From assembly GCA_015059865.1 (NCBI GenBank), contig SUZP01000009.1, forward strand, positions 1 to 50,215: a DNA stretch of 50,215 bases. Direction: 5' to 3'. Under the pieces are notes generated by a model. The model made no database searches. It saw only the letters and a list, made by a program, of their open reading frames with translations, and was not told the DNA's origin. Numbering within the stretch: position 1 is the first letter of the stretch; each line of letters opens with the position of its first letter. The position numbers were made by a program, and so were the translations under genes. This document shows positions 34,395-42,474 of the stretch, piece by piece. The DNA is from Rikenellaceae bacterium. GTDB lineage: Bacteria; Bacteroidota; Bacteroidia; Bacteroidales; Rikenellaceae.

Positions 34395-35042
34395 ATGAGA
34401 ATAGTTGCTCCTTCGATTTTGTCGGCCGATTTCGGTAATTTGGAACGCGATATTAAGATGATTGACCGTTCTGCTGCCGAGTGGGTACATATTGATGTTA
34501 TGGATGGTGTGTTTGTGCCAAATATTTCGTTTGGCTTTCCCGTGATGAAGCCTGTACGCAAGGCTACGACAAAGGTGCTTGATGCGCATTTGATGATTGT
34601 CGAGCCTGAGAGGTATGTAAAGCGTTTTGTGGAGGCAGGTGCCAATTATGTAACCTTCCACCACGAGGCGTGTGCCAACCCTCGTGCCGCTATTGCCGAG
34701 ATTAAGGCTGCGGGAGCAAAGGCGGGTGTAAGCATCAAGCCTGCAACCCCTGCCGAGGCGATTTTCGACTACTTGGGGGAGTTGGATATGGTGCTTGTGA
34801 TGAGCGTAGAGCCGGGTTTTGGCGGTCAGTCATTTATGCCCAATTCGCTCGACAAGGTACGAGCATTGCGCAAGGAGATTGACGAGAAGGGCTACAACTG
34901 CCTGATAGAGATTGATGGCGGCATCTCGGCGAAGAATGCCAAGGAGGTCTACGATGCAGGAGTAGATGTTATTGTTGCAGGCTCCTCGGTCTTTGGTGCA
35001 GAGAATCAGGAGCAGGCAATTCTAAATATTTTGAATGCGTAA
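34395..35042 (+). CDS. rpe: ribulose-phosphate 3-epimerase
   Basis: A 215-aa TIM barrel starting MRIVAPSILSADFGNLERD. Metal ligands and catalytic residues lie in EWVHIDVMDGVFVPNISFG, AHLMIVEPE and MVLVMSVEPGFGGQSFMP, with IEIDGGISAKNAKEV for the second acid. It interconverts ribulose-5-P and xylulose-5-P. The ATG at 34395 is chosen over the upstream start at 34362, which overlaps the -7 boxes. Its TAA shares a base with the next gene's ATG. Confidence 0.96.
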   Translation: MRIVAPSILSADFGNLERDIKMIDRSAAEWVHIDVMDGVFVPNISFGFPVMKPVRKATTKVLDAHLMIVEPERYVKRFVEAGANYVTFHHEACANPRAAIAEIKAAGAKAGVSIKPATPAEAIFDYLGELDMVLVMSVEPGFGGQSFMPNSLDKVRALRKEIDEKGYNCLIEIDGGISAKNAKEVYDAGVDVIVAGSSVFGAENQEQAILNILNA

Positions 35043-36970
35043 TGATTTCTATTGATAACCTCACCGTAAGTTTTGGCGGTTGGACCCTGTTCGATGGCAT
35101 TTCGTTCCTTGTTAATCCGAAGGAGCGCATCGGCTTGGTTGGTCGCAACGGTGCAGGAAAGACCACAATACTCAAACTTATAGCGGGTTTGCAGCAGCCA
35201 ACCTCGGGTGCTGTAACTAAAAATGCCGACTGCACAATCGGCTACCTTCCGCAGCAGATGCAGGTGGCAGACACCACCACGCTGATAGCCGAGACGGCAA
35301 AGGCTTTTGAGGAGGTTTTGGCGTTGGAGGCGGAGATTGAGCGACTTACTGCCGAGATTGCGGTGCGTACCGACTACGAGAGCGAGGAGTACGAGAAGTT
35401 GTTGCATCGCCTGAACGATGCCAACGACCGCTACCACATCCTCGGTGGCGATACGCGCGATGCCGATATCGAAAAGACGCTGCTTGGTCTTGGTTTTCGT
35501 CGTGAGGAGTTCGAGAAGCCTACACGCGAATTTTCGGGCGGTTGGCGTATGCGTATCGAGTTGGCGAAGTTGCTCTTGCGCCGACCTTCGATTTTTCTGC
35601 TCGATGAGCCTACAAACCACCTCGATATTGAGTCTATTCAGTGGTTGGAGGAGTATCTGAAAAACTATAACGGTGCGGTGCTTTTGATTTCGCACGACCG
35701 CGCTTTCTTGGATAATGTAACAACTCGCACAATAGAGTTGTCGTTGGGTAAGATTTACGACTACAAAGTCCCTTATTCGCAATTTGTTACACTTCGTGCT
35801 GAGCGCCGAGCACAGCAGTTGGCGGCATACCAAAACCAACAGCGACTCATCGAAAAGAGCGAGGAGTTTATCGAGAAGTTCCGCTACAAGCCTACTAAAT
35901 CCAATCAGGTGCAGTCGCGCATCAAACAGCTCGACAAGTTGGAGCGTATCGAGGTCGAAGAGGAGGATTTGGCAACGCTCAACATAAAGTTTCCGCCTGC
36001 ACCGCGTTCGGGACAGATTGTAGCGGATATCAAAGGTGTTGGCAAGGCGTTTGGCTCGCACAGAGTATTTTCGGGTGCTGAGTTTACCATTCATAAGGGC
36101 GATAAAATTGCGCTCGTAGGTCGCAATGGCGAGGGTAAGACAACCTTTGCCCGTATGTTGATTGGCGAGTTGGAGCAGTCGGAGGGCGAGATAAAGATTG
36201 GAGCAAATGTCAGCATCGGCTACTACGCCCAAAATCAAGACGACTTGATGAATGGCGATTTTACGGTCTATGATACGCTCGATAGGGTGGCTGTGGGCGA
36301 TATTCGTACTCGTCTGCGCGATATCTTGGGTGCATTTCTGTTCCGAGGCGAGGATATAGACAAGAAGGTTAAGGTGTTGTCGGGTGGCGAGCGTTCGCGC
36401 TTGGCAATGGCGCGTATGATGCTCGAACCGCACAATTTGCTCGTTCTCGACGAGCCTACCAACCATATGGATATGCGCTCGAAGGATATTTTAAAAACAG
36501 CCCTTCAAAAATTCGATGGAACGGTGGTTGTAGTATCGCACGACCGAGAGTTCCTTGACGGCATTGTCGATAAGGTCTACGAGTTCCGCGATGGGGGAGT
36601 GCGAGAGTATCTCGGAGGTATCTATTACTTCCTCGAAAAACGCAAACTCGAAAATCTGCACGAAATTGAGCGCAAAGCACCTGTTGTGGCGGCTGCAAAG
36701 CAGGAACAGTCGCAGGGTAAATTGTCGTACGAACAGAAGAAAGAGCAGGAGAAGTTACTCCGCAAACTGCGTAAAAATGTGGAGCAAATCGAAGCGGAGT
36801 TGGCAGATATTGAAAAGCAGATTGCCGATTATGATGCCCGCTTTGCCGTGGCAACCGAGTATAACGCCGAGGATTACAAGGCGTATGATGAATTGAAGGG
36901 GCGTTATGACCACTTGATGCACGAGTGGGAGAAGGCCTCTTATGAGGTAGAAATAACTGAACAGCAATAA
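35042..36970 (+). CDS. ABC-F family ATP-binding protein
   Basis: A 642-aa protein with two ABC cassettes and no membrane span. First cassette: Walker A GLVGRNGAGKTTILK, signature FSGGWRMRIELAKLL, Walker B FLLDEPTNHLDIESI. Second: ALVGRNGEGKTTFAR, LSGGERSRLAMARMM, VLDEPTNHMDMRSK. The linker between them is long and charged, and a C-terminal coiled coil (about 560-640) follows, as in Uup/EttA-like proteins. Such proteins act on ribosomes, in translation control or antibiotic protection. No resistance subtype can be assigned. The start overlaps the rpe stop (TAATG), indicating coupled translation. Confidence 0.92.
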   Translation: MISIDNLTVSFGGWTLFDGISFLVNPKERIGLVGRNGAGKTTILKLIAGLQQPTSGAVTKNADCTIGYLPQQMQVADTTTLIAETAKAFEEVLALEAEIERLTAEIAVRTDYESEEYEKLLHRLNDANDRYHILGGDTRDADIEKTLLGLGFRREEFEKPTREFSGGWRMRIELAKLLLRRPSIFLLDEPTNHLDIESIQWLEEYLKNYNGAVLLISHDRAFLDNVTTRTIELSLGKIYDYKVPYSQFVTLRAERRAQQLAAYQNQQRLIEKSEEFIEKFRYKPTKSNQVQSRIKQLDKLERIEVEEEDLATLNIKFPPAPRSGQIVADIKGVGKAFGSHRVFSGAEFTIHKGDKIALVGRNGEGKTTFARMLIGELEQSEGEIKIGANVSIGYYAQNQDDLMNGDFTVYDTLDRVAVGDIRTRLRDILGAFLFRGEDIDKKVKVLSGGERSRLAMARMMLEPHNLLVLDEPTNHMDMRSKDILKTALQKFDGTVVVVSHDREFLDGIVDKVYEFRDGGVREYLGGIYYFLEKRKLENLHEIERKAPVVAAAKQEQSQGKLSYEQKKEQEKLLRKLRKNVEQIEAELADIEKQIADYDARFAVATEYNAEDYKAYDELKGRYDHLMHEWEKASYEVEITEQQ

Positions 36971-36971
36971 T

Positions 36972-37703
36972 ATGGAGAACATTGTTTTTGGAATCCGCCC
37001 CGTAGCCGAGGCTATCGAGTCGGGCAAACAGATTGAGAAAATCTACATCCGCAAAGGTGCGGAGGGGCAGTTGATGAACGACCTCAAAGACCTCTGCTAT
37101 CGCCATCGCCGCCACTATCAGGAGGTGCCTGTCGAGAAGTTGAACCGTATGACTCGCGGTAACCATCAGGGCGTTGTGGCTGTTATCGCGGCTATCGACT
37201 ATGTCGAGGTGCAGGATATCTTGGAGCGTGTTCCTGAGGATGAAACTCCGCTTATTGTGGTGTTTGACAATGTTACAGATGTGCGTAACTTTGGCGGTAT
37301 CGCTCGTTCGGCAGAGTGTGCAGGTGCTCACGGCATTATCTCCTCGCTGAAAAACTCGGCACCCGTAAATGCCGACTCAATTCGCTCTTCGGCAGGTGCT
37401 TTAACCCGTATTCCGGTGGCGCGTGTCGGCTCTATCCGCAACACCTTGAAGTCGTTACAGGCGGAGGGCTTCCAGATTGTTGCCGCTACGGAGCATAGCC
37501 GAAAATTGATGTACGATGCCGACTTGACTAAGCCTACCGTTATCGTTATGGGCTCGGAGGAGAACGGTATCTCGAAGGAGGTTTTGAAGCTGTGCGATGA
37601 GCAACTTGCAATCCCGATGATTGGAGCAATCGAGTCGTTGAATGTCTCGGCTGCGGCTGCAATTATGTTGTTTGAGGTAGTTCGCCAACGAATTGGAGAT
37701 TAA
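36972..37703 (+). CDS. rlmB: 23S rRNA (guanosine-2'-O)-methyltransferase, TrmH/SpoU family
   Basis: A 243-aa SPOUT methyltransferase. The N-terminal substrate-binding domain starts IVFGIRPVAEAIESGKQIEK; the knot motifs are VVFDNVTDVRNFGGIARSAE, VIVMGSEENGISKEVL and the final PMIGAIESLNVSAAAAIMLFE. This trio is diagnostic for the TrmH/RlmB family, which methylates 2'-OH groups in rRNA or tRNA. RlmB is the best match by N-terminal domain and length. It follows the ABC-F gene after 1 bp. Confidence 0.88.
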   Translation: MENIVFGIRPVAEAIESGKQIEKIYIRKGAEGQLMNDLKDLCYRHRRHYQEVPVEKLNRMTRGNHQGVVAVIAAIDYVEVQDILERVPEDETPLIVVFDNVTDVRNFGGIARSAECAGAHGIISSLKNSAPVNADSIRSSAGALTRIPVARVGSIRNTLKSLQAEGFQIVAATEHSRKLMYDADLTKPTVIVMGSEENGISKEVLKLCDEQLAIPMIGAIESLNVSAAAAIMLFEVVRQRIGD

Positions 37704-37729
37704 ATCATTATTACACTTTATCTAATCCA

Positions 37730-38797
37730 ATGGATAAGGTCTATAAACACCCTCGCATTGGCGAAGTTTTGTTGCGCCAACGCTGGACCACAAGTCGCAT
37801 TTCGCTCTCGGTAAAATCTACGGGCGAGGTGCGATTGTCCTATCCGCGCCTTGTTTCGACCGCCAAGGCGTTGCGCTTTTTGGAGGAGAAGGTGGAGTGG
37901 GTGTTGCAGATGCGCGCGCGAGTTGCCGAGAAGGTAATGCCAAGCTCAGACTATTCGCCTGCACAAATCGAGGAGTTGCGTCGAGAGGCAAAGAGAACTT
38001 TACCCGCAATGGTCGAAAGATTGGCTCGACAATACGGCTTTTCGTATGGGCGTGTAACAATTCGCGCAACTCGCTCAAAATGGGGATGTTGCACTTCGCA
38101 GAATAACCTTTCTCTTTCGCTATTTTTAATGACTTTGCCTACGCACTTGCAGGAGTTTGTGGTGCTGCACGAACTCTGCCATACGGTGCATCACAACCAT
38201 TCGGCAGAGTTTCACGCGCTACTGAATAGAGTTACGGGCGGTCGCGAAAAGGAGTTAAATCGACAGCTCAAAGGCATTCGCAAAAACCTGCGTTTTCGCA
38301 AGGGTACGACGGCCGATATTGGTCGTATAATGGAGCTTGTTGCTGATGCGCAGAGTTGGTTTCGCAGGAACAATATCGACCAGTGGCAGGATGGTTTTCC
38401 GACCGAAAAAATCATATTAAGTGATATAGAAGATAGAGTAAACTATCTTATTGAGTGTAACGGGGTTATTGTTGCTATGGTTGTGATTATTTTTGGCGAA
38501 GAACCAACCTATAAAGTGATTAAAGGCAAGGGGTGGTTGAATGATAGTCCGTACGCCGTAGTGCATCGAATTGCAGTGGCTGACGACCACCGCAAAAAGG
38601 GTATTGCACGCGAAATAATGCACTTTGTGGAGGAGTTGTGCATTGAACGGGGCGTTAGCGATATTCGTATTGATACTCACGAAGATAATATTGCTATGCG
38701 TTCGATGCTAACAAAATTGGGCTACAAATATTGCGGTGTTGTGACTATGGAGTCGGGTGCTCCTCGCGTGGCCTATCAAAAGAGCAATATTCACTAA
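37730..38797 (+). CDS. YgjP-like metallopeptidase (DUF45) fused to a GNAT acetyltransferase
   Basis: A 355-aa two-domain protein. Residues about 1-190 are YgjP/DUF45 (SprT-like): SISLSVKSTGEVRLSYPRL, RSKWGCCTSQNNLSLSLFL and the zinc motif VVLHELCHTVHHNHSAEF (HExxH plus a downstream His). Residues about 200-355 are a complete GNAT domain: VHRIAVADDHRKKGIAREIM is the acetyl-CoA loop, and DTHEDNIAMRSMLTKLGYKY the C-terminal motif. Each part is normally a stand-alone protein. The join is at about residues 190-197 (RKGTTADIGRIMEL). It is 26 bp after rlmB and its stop codon overlaps the converging TonB-receptor gene. Confidence 0.88.
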   Translation: MDKVYKHPRIGEVLLRQRWTTSRISLSVKSTGEVRLSYPRLVSTAKALRFLEEKVEWVLQMRARVAEKVMPSSDYSPAQIEELRREAKRTLPAMVERLARQYGFSYGRVTIRATRSKWGCCTSQNNLSLSLFLMTLPTHLQEFVVLHELCHTVHHNHSAEFHALLNRVTGGREKELNRQLKGIRKNLRFRKGTTADIGRIMELVADAQSWFRRNNIDQWQDGFPTEKIILSDIEDRVNYLIECNGVIVAMVVIIFGEEPTYKVIKGKGWLNDSPYAVVHRIAVADDHRKKGIAREIMHFVEELCIERGVSDIRIDTHEDNIAMRSMLTKLGYKYCGVVTMESGAPRVAYQKSNIH

Positions 38798-41262
38798 AAC
38801 ATAAAGGCGGCCGAGGCGTAGAAGGTGCGCGGATAGGCGTATATATAGCGCGATGCCTGACGATTGTAGATGTATTCTCCTGCAAGCTTATATCTCTGTA
38901 AACGAGATGCTTCGTAACCGTTATATACAATGTTGGTTGAGCCAAGTAGGTTGCGCACGCCAACTCTGAACACAAGGCGACTACGAGGGTACTTATCTTC
39001 AAACCGAGGTGCCGCCTTGGTGCTGTAAATCTTTCTCTTATTCAAACGACTCAGATAGATACTCTTTGATAGCGAGAGGTCAATTGTGAAGGCGTCGCGT
39101 AGTCGCTCCTGAGTCATCAGCTCGTTGCGTTGTTCGGGCGATATAGCCATAGCCAACACTCGTTCGGTACGCATTACCATCGAAGGCTCGATATAGCGCA
39201 AGCCTGCATAATTCAGATTTATCCCAGCCCACCAACCACGATTATAATACAACAAACCTGCCGTAACGGCTATTTGTGGCATATTGCCGAGCGAAAGTCC
39301 TCGTGTTTGACTCTCGATATTGTCAGCTAATAGGATATTGGATGTGTCGCTGTATATCGAGATGCGAGCATTATCAAGATATTTGTAGCGCGCTGCGGTA
39401 ATAGCGGCCGTAGCTCGGAAGTTGGTTGCAAAGCTATACGAGGCCTCCACCTCCACGCCATAACATAGATTGTCTATATTGCTCGCCACTATATCGGCAT
39501 ATTCGCCCGACAAATCGTCGTATAGGTGGCGTACCCGAGTGTTATTCAGGTTAGCGGTGGCAAATAGGGTGGTGCTAATGGCGATAAATCTCTGTTGAAA
39601 TATATACTTAACCTCTGCGCTATACGCTGTGCGCATCGTGGGATTGTCGATTGTACGGTTGTTGTACTCGCTCTGCAAAAACATATCCTCTGCATCGCAA
39701 GGTGTCGCCTCGGTGGCTACTATGCCTCTTATGAAGTGGTTCTCCGTAATAAGATATTCGGCCGATAGTCGCAGTGCGTATGGCGAAAATCTCAGATGAC
39801 GCGATACTCCGAAAGAGTTGTTGGCGAATAGCTCCTTGCGATAAAATCCTCGCCTTGAAATATCGGAGTAGCCCACTTTGGCTGCGATGTCGAGGTCGAA
39901 CCGTGAGGTGGAGTAGTTGTAGGTGCCAAATAGAGATATATTGTACTCCCTTATGGCGTAGTCGTAACCAAAGCGGTCGCCCTCGGCAATACGACGATTT
40001 GGCGATGCGAGATTGTTTTGTAACGAATTGCCAAAGGTGTCGTCGTCGAGCAGAAAATAGTCCAAGTCTACAAGATATTGCGCTCCGAGCAGGTCGCGCA
40101 TCTGCTTGTAACTGCGAGAGTTGGCTGTCGAAGCCTCGATGCCATAGGATACAACTCCGCTATTTAGCGTTGTAGTTGCCGCACCACGCAGCGAAGTGTT
40201 AATAATGCGCTCTGCACGGTCAGAGATGGCGTATACAGCCTTTCCATTGTTCACTCTATTGGTAGCAACAAGGCGGTCGAAGTCAATCTGTGTGTAGTGT
40301 GGATTATCTGCTAACCACGCACTCTCAACGCTCAAAAATATATCCTCCTCATCGTCGAAGTAGCTCGGCATATAGCGGTAGTTATCGGGTATAGGAGTCT
40401 GAGCATCAAACCAATCGAGCGCGCTGTATCGTCTAATGCCGATAGTAGCAGTCGCTGCAACATCAACTCTTGTACGCTCATCTATAACTCCCTCGTAGCC
40501 GATAATCGCCGCAGGCAGAAACTCCCTGCGGATACGGGCATTGCGCACCTTCCCGTTTTGATAACCCCACGCAGGGTTATATAGGTTGTTGCCCGTAAGT
40601 CGAAAAGCCTCTTTTGTGGAGGCTACGCGACTGCTACGCATCGATGGCTTTGCGAATATGCCAAATGACAGCAGATGTTTATTGTTGAGTAGCTTTGAGG
40701 CTATGGCGTTCACTTCAAGCGAGTTACCGAATAGACCGTCGATATGGAGGTCGCGCCCCGTTCGTGCATCTATGTTGGCTGCTAACGACCAACCTTTATC
40801 TAACTTCTGTGCGGTGGATAGTCGCAATGAGTAGGGCATATTGCGCGAGGAGAATGAAAATCCCAACGAACTACGCGACTCGTGCAATGTGTCGATGTGC
40901 AGATGAGTTTTGCCAATATCCTCCGAATGTAGCGTTTTGAGTTGCAATGCGCGAATGGAGGCGCTCCCTAAAAATGGAATCTCGACACCATTAATGGTTG
41001 TCTTATGTCGGTATGGCGATACTCCGCGCCTCTGAAAACGCACCATCGAAGAGAAGTTGTAGTCGAGTGTTCGGGTAGAGAAGTGTTTGTCGAGATTGAA
41101 TTTCGACAACAAAACACTATCCTTAACTTCTGGTGCAAGTAGCTCCTCGACGCTCTCGAAACGCTTGTAGTACCTAAAATCATAGAGGTCAAAATCCTGT
41201 GCGGATAGACCTCTATAACATAGTATTGCTACTATAATAAGTATGTATCGCAGCTTTCGCAT
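38794..41262 (-). CDS. TonB-dependent-receptor-like outer-membrane beta-barrel protein
   Basis: An 822-aa protein with a signal peptide ([20 protein letters not shown], then AQDF). It is dominated by alternating amphipathic strands with aromatic girdles and ends with YASAAFMF, the terminal-Phe rule for outer-membrane barrels. The N-terminal portion (VRFQRRGVSPYRHKTTINGV) looks like a short plug-like region; no carboxypeptidase-like or obvious TonB-box segment is present. RVGVRNLLGSTNIVYNG near the end is typical of TonB receptors. The ligand is unknown and no SusD partner is adjacent. The ATG at 41262 overlaps the obgE stop (TAATG), so translation is coupled; the ORF extension to 41283 lies inside obgE. 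Confidence 0.68.
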   Translation of the reverse strand: MRKLRYILIIVAILCYRGLSAQDFDLYDFRYYKRFESVEELLAPEVKDSVLLSKFNLDKHFSTRTLDYNFSSMVRFQRRGVSPYRHKTTINGVEIPFLGSASIRALQLKTLHSEDIGKTHLHIDTLHESRSSLGFSFSSRNMPYSLRLSTAQKLDKGWSLAANIDARTGRDLHIDGLFGNSLEVNAIASKLLNNKHLLSFGIFAKPSMRSSRVASTKEAFRLTGNNLYNPAWGYQNGKVRNARIRREFLPAAIIGYEGVIDERTRVDVAATATIGIRRYSALDWFDAQTPIPDNYRYMPSYFDDEEDIFLSVESAWLADNPHYTQIDFDRLVATNRVNNGKAVYAISDRAERIINTSLRGAATTTLNSGVVSYGIEASTANSRSYKQMRDLLGAQYLVDLDYFLLDDDTFGNSLQNNLASPNRRIAEGDRFGYDYAIREYNISLFGTYNYSTSRFDLDIAAKVGYSDISRRGFYRKELFANNSFGVSRHLRFSPYALRLSAEYLITENHFIRGIVATEATPCDAEDMFLQSEYNNRTIDNPTMRTAYSAEVKYIFQQRFIAISTTLFATANLNNTRVRHLYDDLSGEYADIVASNIDNLCYGVEVEASYSFATNFRATAAITAARYKYLDNARISIYSDTSNILLADNIESQTRGLSLGNMPQIAVTAGLLYYNRGWWAGINLNYAGLRYIEPSMVMRTERVLAMAISPEQRNELMTQERLRDAFTIDLSLSKSIYLSRLNKRKIYSTKAAPRFEDKYPRSRLVFRVGVRNLLGSTNIVYNGYEASRLQRYKLAGEYIYNRQASRYIYAYPRTFYASAAFMF

Positions 41263-42278
41263 TACTCGTGCAAAGCCTCCCACAACATATCCTTCAACTT
41301 GGCGATATTCAAGCCTGCAACCGAAGAGATAAATACCGACTTAACGCCCTCAGGCAGGTGCGACTTCATCTCCTCCATCAAATCGTCATCGAGCATATCG
41401 CACTTTGTGATTGCCAAGATGCGGGTTTTGTCGAGCAGTTCGGGGTTGTATTGCGTAAGCTCGCCGAGCAGAATATCGAAATCCTTGCGAATATCATCGC
41501 TGTCGGCAGGAATCATAAAGAGCAGAATGGAATTTCGCTCAATATGGCGCAAGAAGCGTGTTCCAAGACCTTTTCCTTCGTGCGCACCCTCGATAATGCC
41601 CGGAATATCAGCCATAACGAATGAGTGTCCATCGCGCACCTCCACAATGCCGAGATTTGGCTCCAAGGTGGTAAATGCGTAGTTTGCAATCTTCGGTTTT
41701 GCAGCCGAAACAACCGACAAAAGGGTACTCTTGCCTGCATTAGGAAAGCCCACCAAACCAACATCTGCCAAGACCTTCAATTCGAGAATAAATGCACCTT
41801 CGGCACCCTCCTCGCCGGGTTGAGAGTAGCGTGGAGCCTGATTTGTAGCGGTGCGGAAATGCCAGTTGCCCAAACCTCCACGACCACCTTTCAGAAGAAC
41901 GAGTTGCTCGCCGTGCTCGGTTACCTCACCTACAATTTCGGTGCGGGTTTCGCCTGTCTCTTCATCGGTGAAAATCTGCTTCGCTACCGTGCCGAGTGGT
42001 ACGGGGATAATAATATCCTTTGCATCCTTACCGTGTGAACGCGCACCTGAGCCACACTCGCCATCTTCGGCGAATTGGTGACGCTGATATTTGAGGTGGA
42101 TAAGTGTCCAATATTGTTGGTCGCCCTGCAAGATTATCGAGCCACCCTTACCGCCATCGCCGCCATCGGGACCACCAAAGGCGACAAACTTCTCACGGCG
42201 AAAGTGAGCCGAGCCTGCTCCTCCGTGTCCGGAACGGGCAAAAATCTTTACATAGTCTACGAAGTTTGAACCAGCCAT
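41262..42278 (-). CDS. obgE: GTPase ObgE/CgtA
   Basis: A 338-aa protein with the glycine-rich Obg fold ([34 protein letters not shown]), followed by the G domain: G1 [16 protein letters not shown]3 [18 protein letters not shown]4 AITKCD. The usual C-terminal Obg extension is short, as in many Bacteroidetes. It is an essential ribosome-assembly and stress GTPase. It overlaps the TonB-receptor-like gene by one base. Confidence 0.96.
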   Translation of the reverse strand: MAGSNFVDYVKIFARSGHGGAGSAHFRREKFVAFGGPDGGDGGKGGSIILQGDQQYWTLIHLKYQRHQFAEDGECGSGARSHGKDAKDIIIPVPLGTVAKQIFTDEETGETRTEIVGEVTEHGEQLVLLKGGRGGLGNWHFRTATNQAPRYSQPGEEGAEGAFILELKVLADVGLVGFPNAGKSTLLSVVSAAKPKIANYAFTTLEPNLGIVEVRDGHSFVMADIPGIIEGAHEGKGLGTRFLRHIERNSILLFMIPADSDDIRKDFDILLGELTQYNPELLDKTRILAITKCDMLDDDLMEEMKSHLPEGVKSVFISSVAGLNIAKLKDMLWEALHE

Positions 42279-42305
42279 ATCTACTTGCTGTTAGCCATTA
42301 GTTGT

Positions 42306-42427
42306 AAAATCGTTCTGATTGACTCTTTTTGCACCTTACTTGTGCCGTAAATGCTCACATAGGTCTACTATGCTCCGCTTTCCGTCACTGTGTAACGCAC
42401 AAAAATAGCCTAATCATTGACGATTTT
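42306..42427. repeat. 122-bp imperfect palindrome (MITE-like or long hairpin)
   Basis: The left end AAAATCGTTCTGATTGACTC, then TTTTTGCACC, mirrors the right end read on the other strand, AAAATCGTCAATGATTAGGC, then TATTTTTGTGC. The match continues inward (TTACTTGTGCCGTAAATG against TTACACAGTGACGGAAAG) to a central CATAG-GTCTA-CTATG hairpin, so the whole unit can fold on itself. No transposase is present; a MITE-like or regulatory hairpin origin is inferred. Confidence 0.6.
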
Positions 42428-42437
42428 GAATAAATGG

Positions 42438-42470
42438 AATTTTAATTCTCAATTCTTAATTCTTAATTTG
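42438..42470. repeat. TAATTCT/CAATTCT heptameric array
   Basis: TAATTCT, CAATTCT, TAATTCT, TAATTTG: four 7-bp units immediately before the argS stop codon. Confidence 0.75.
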
Positions 42471-42474
42471 CGAA

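Larger units (their letters stand above)
42279..42474. other. intergenic region between argS and obgE with palindromic element
   Basis: This 196-bp gap holds the imperfect palindrome at 42306-42427 and the AATTCTT/AATTCTC heptamer array at 42438-42470. No gene is seen. Confidence 0.65.

Noticed and set aside
35006..36466. 486-codon minus ORF opposite the ABC-F gene
   Set aside because: Shadow of a well supported ABC-F coding sequence, with no recognisable domain.
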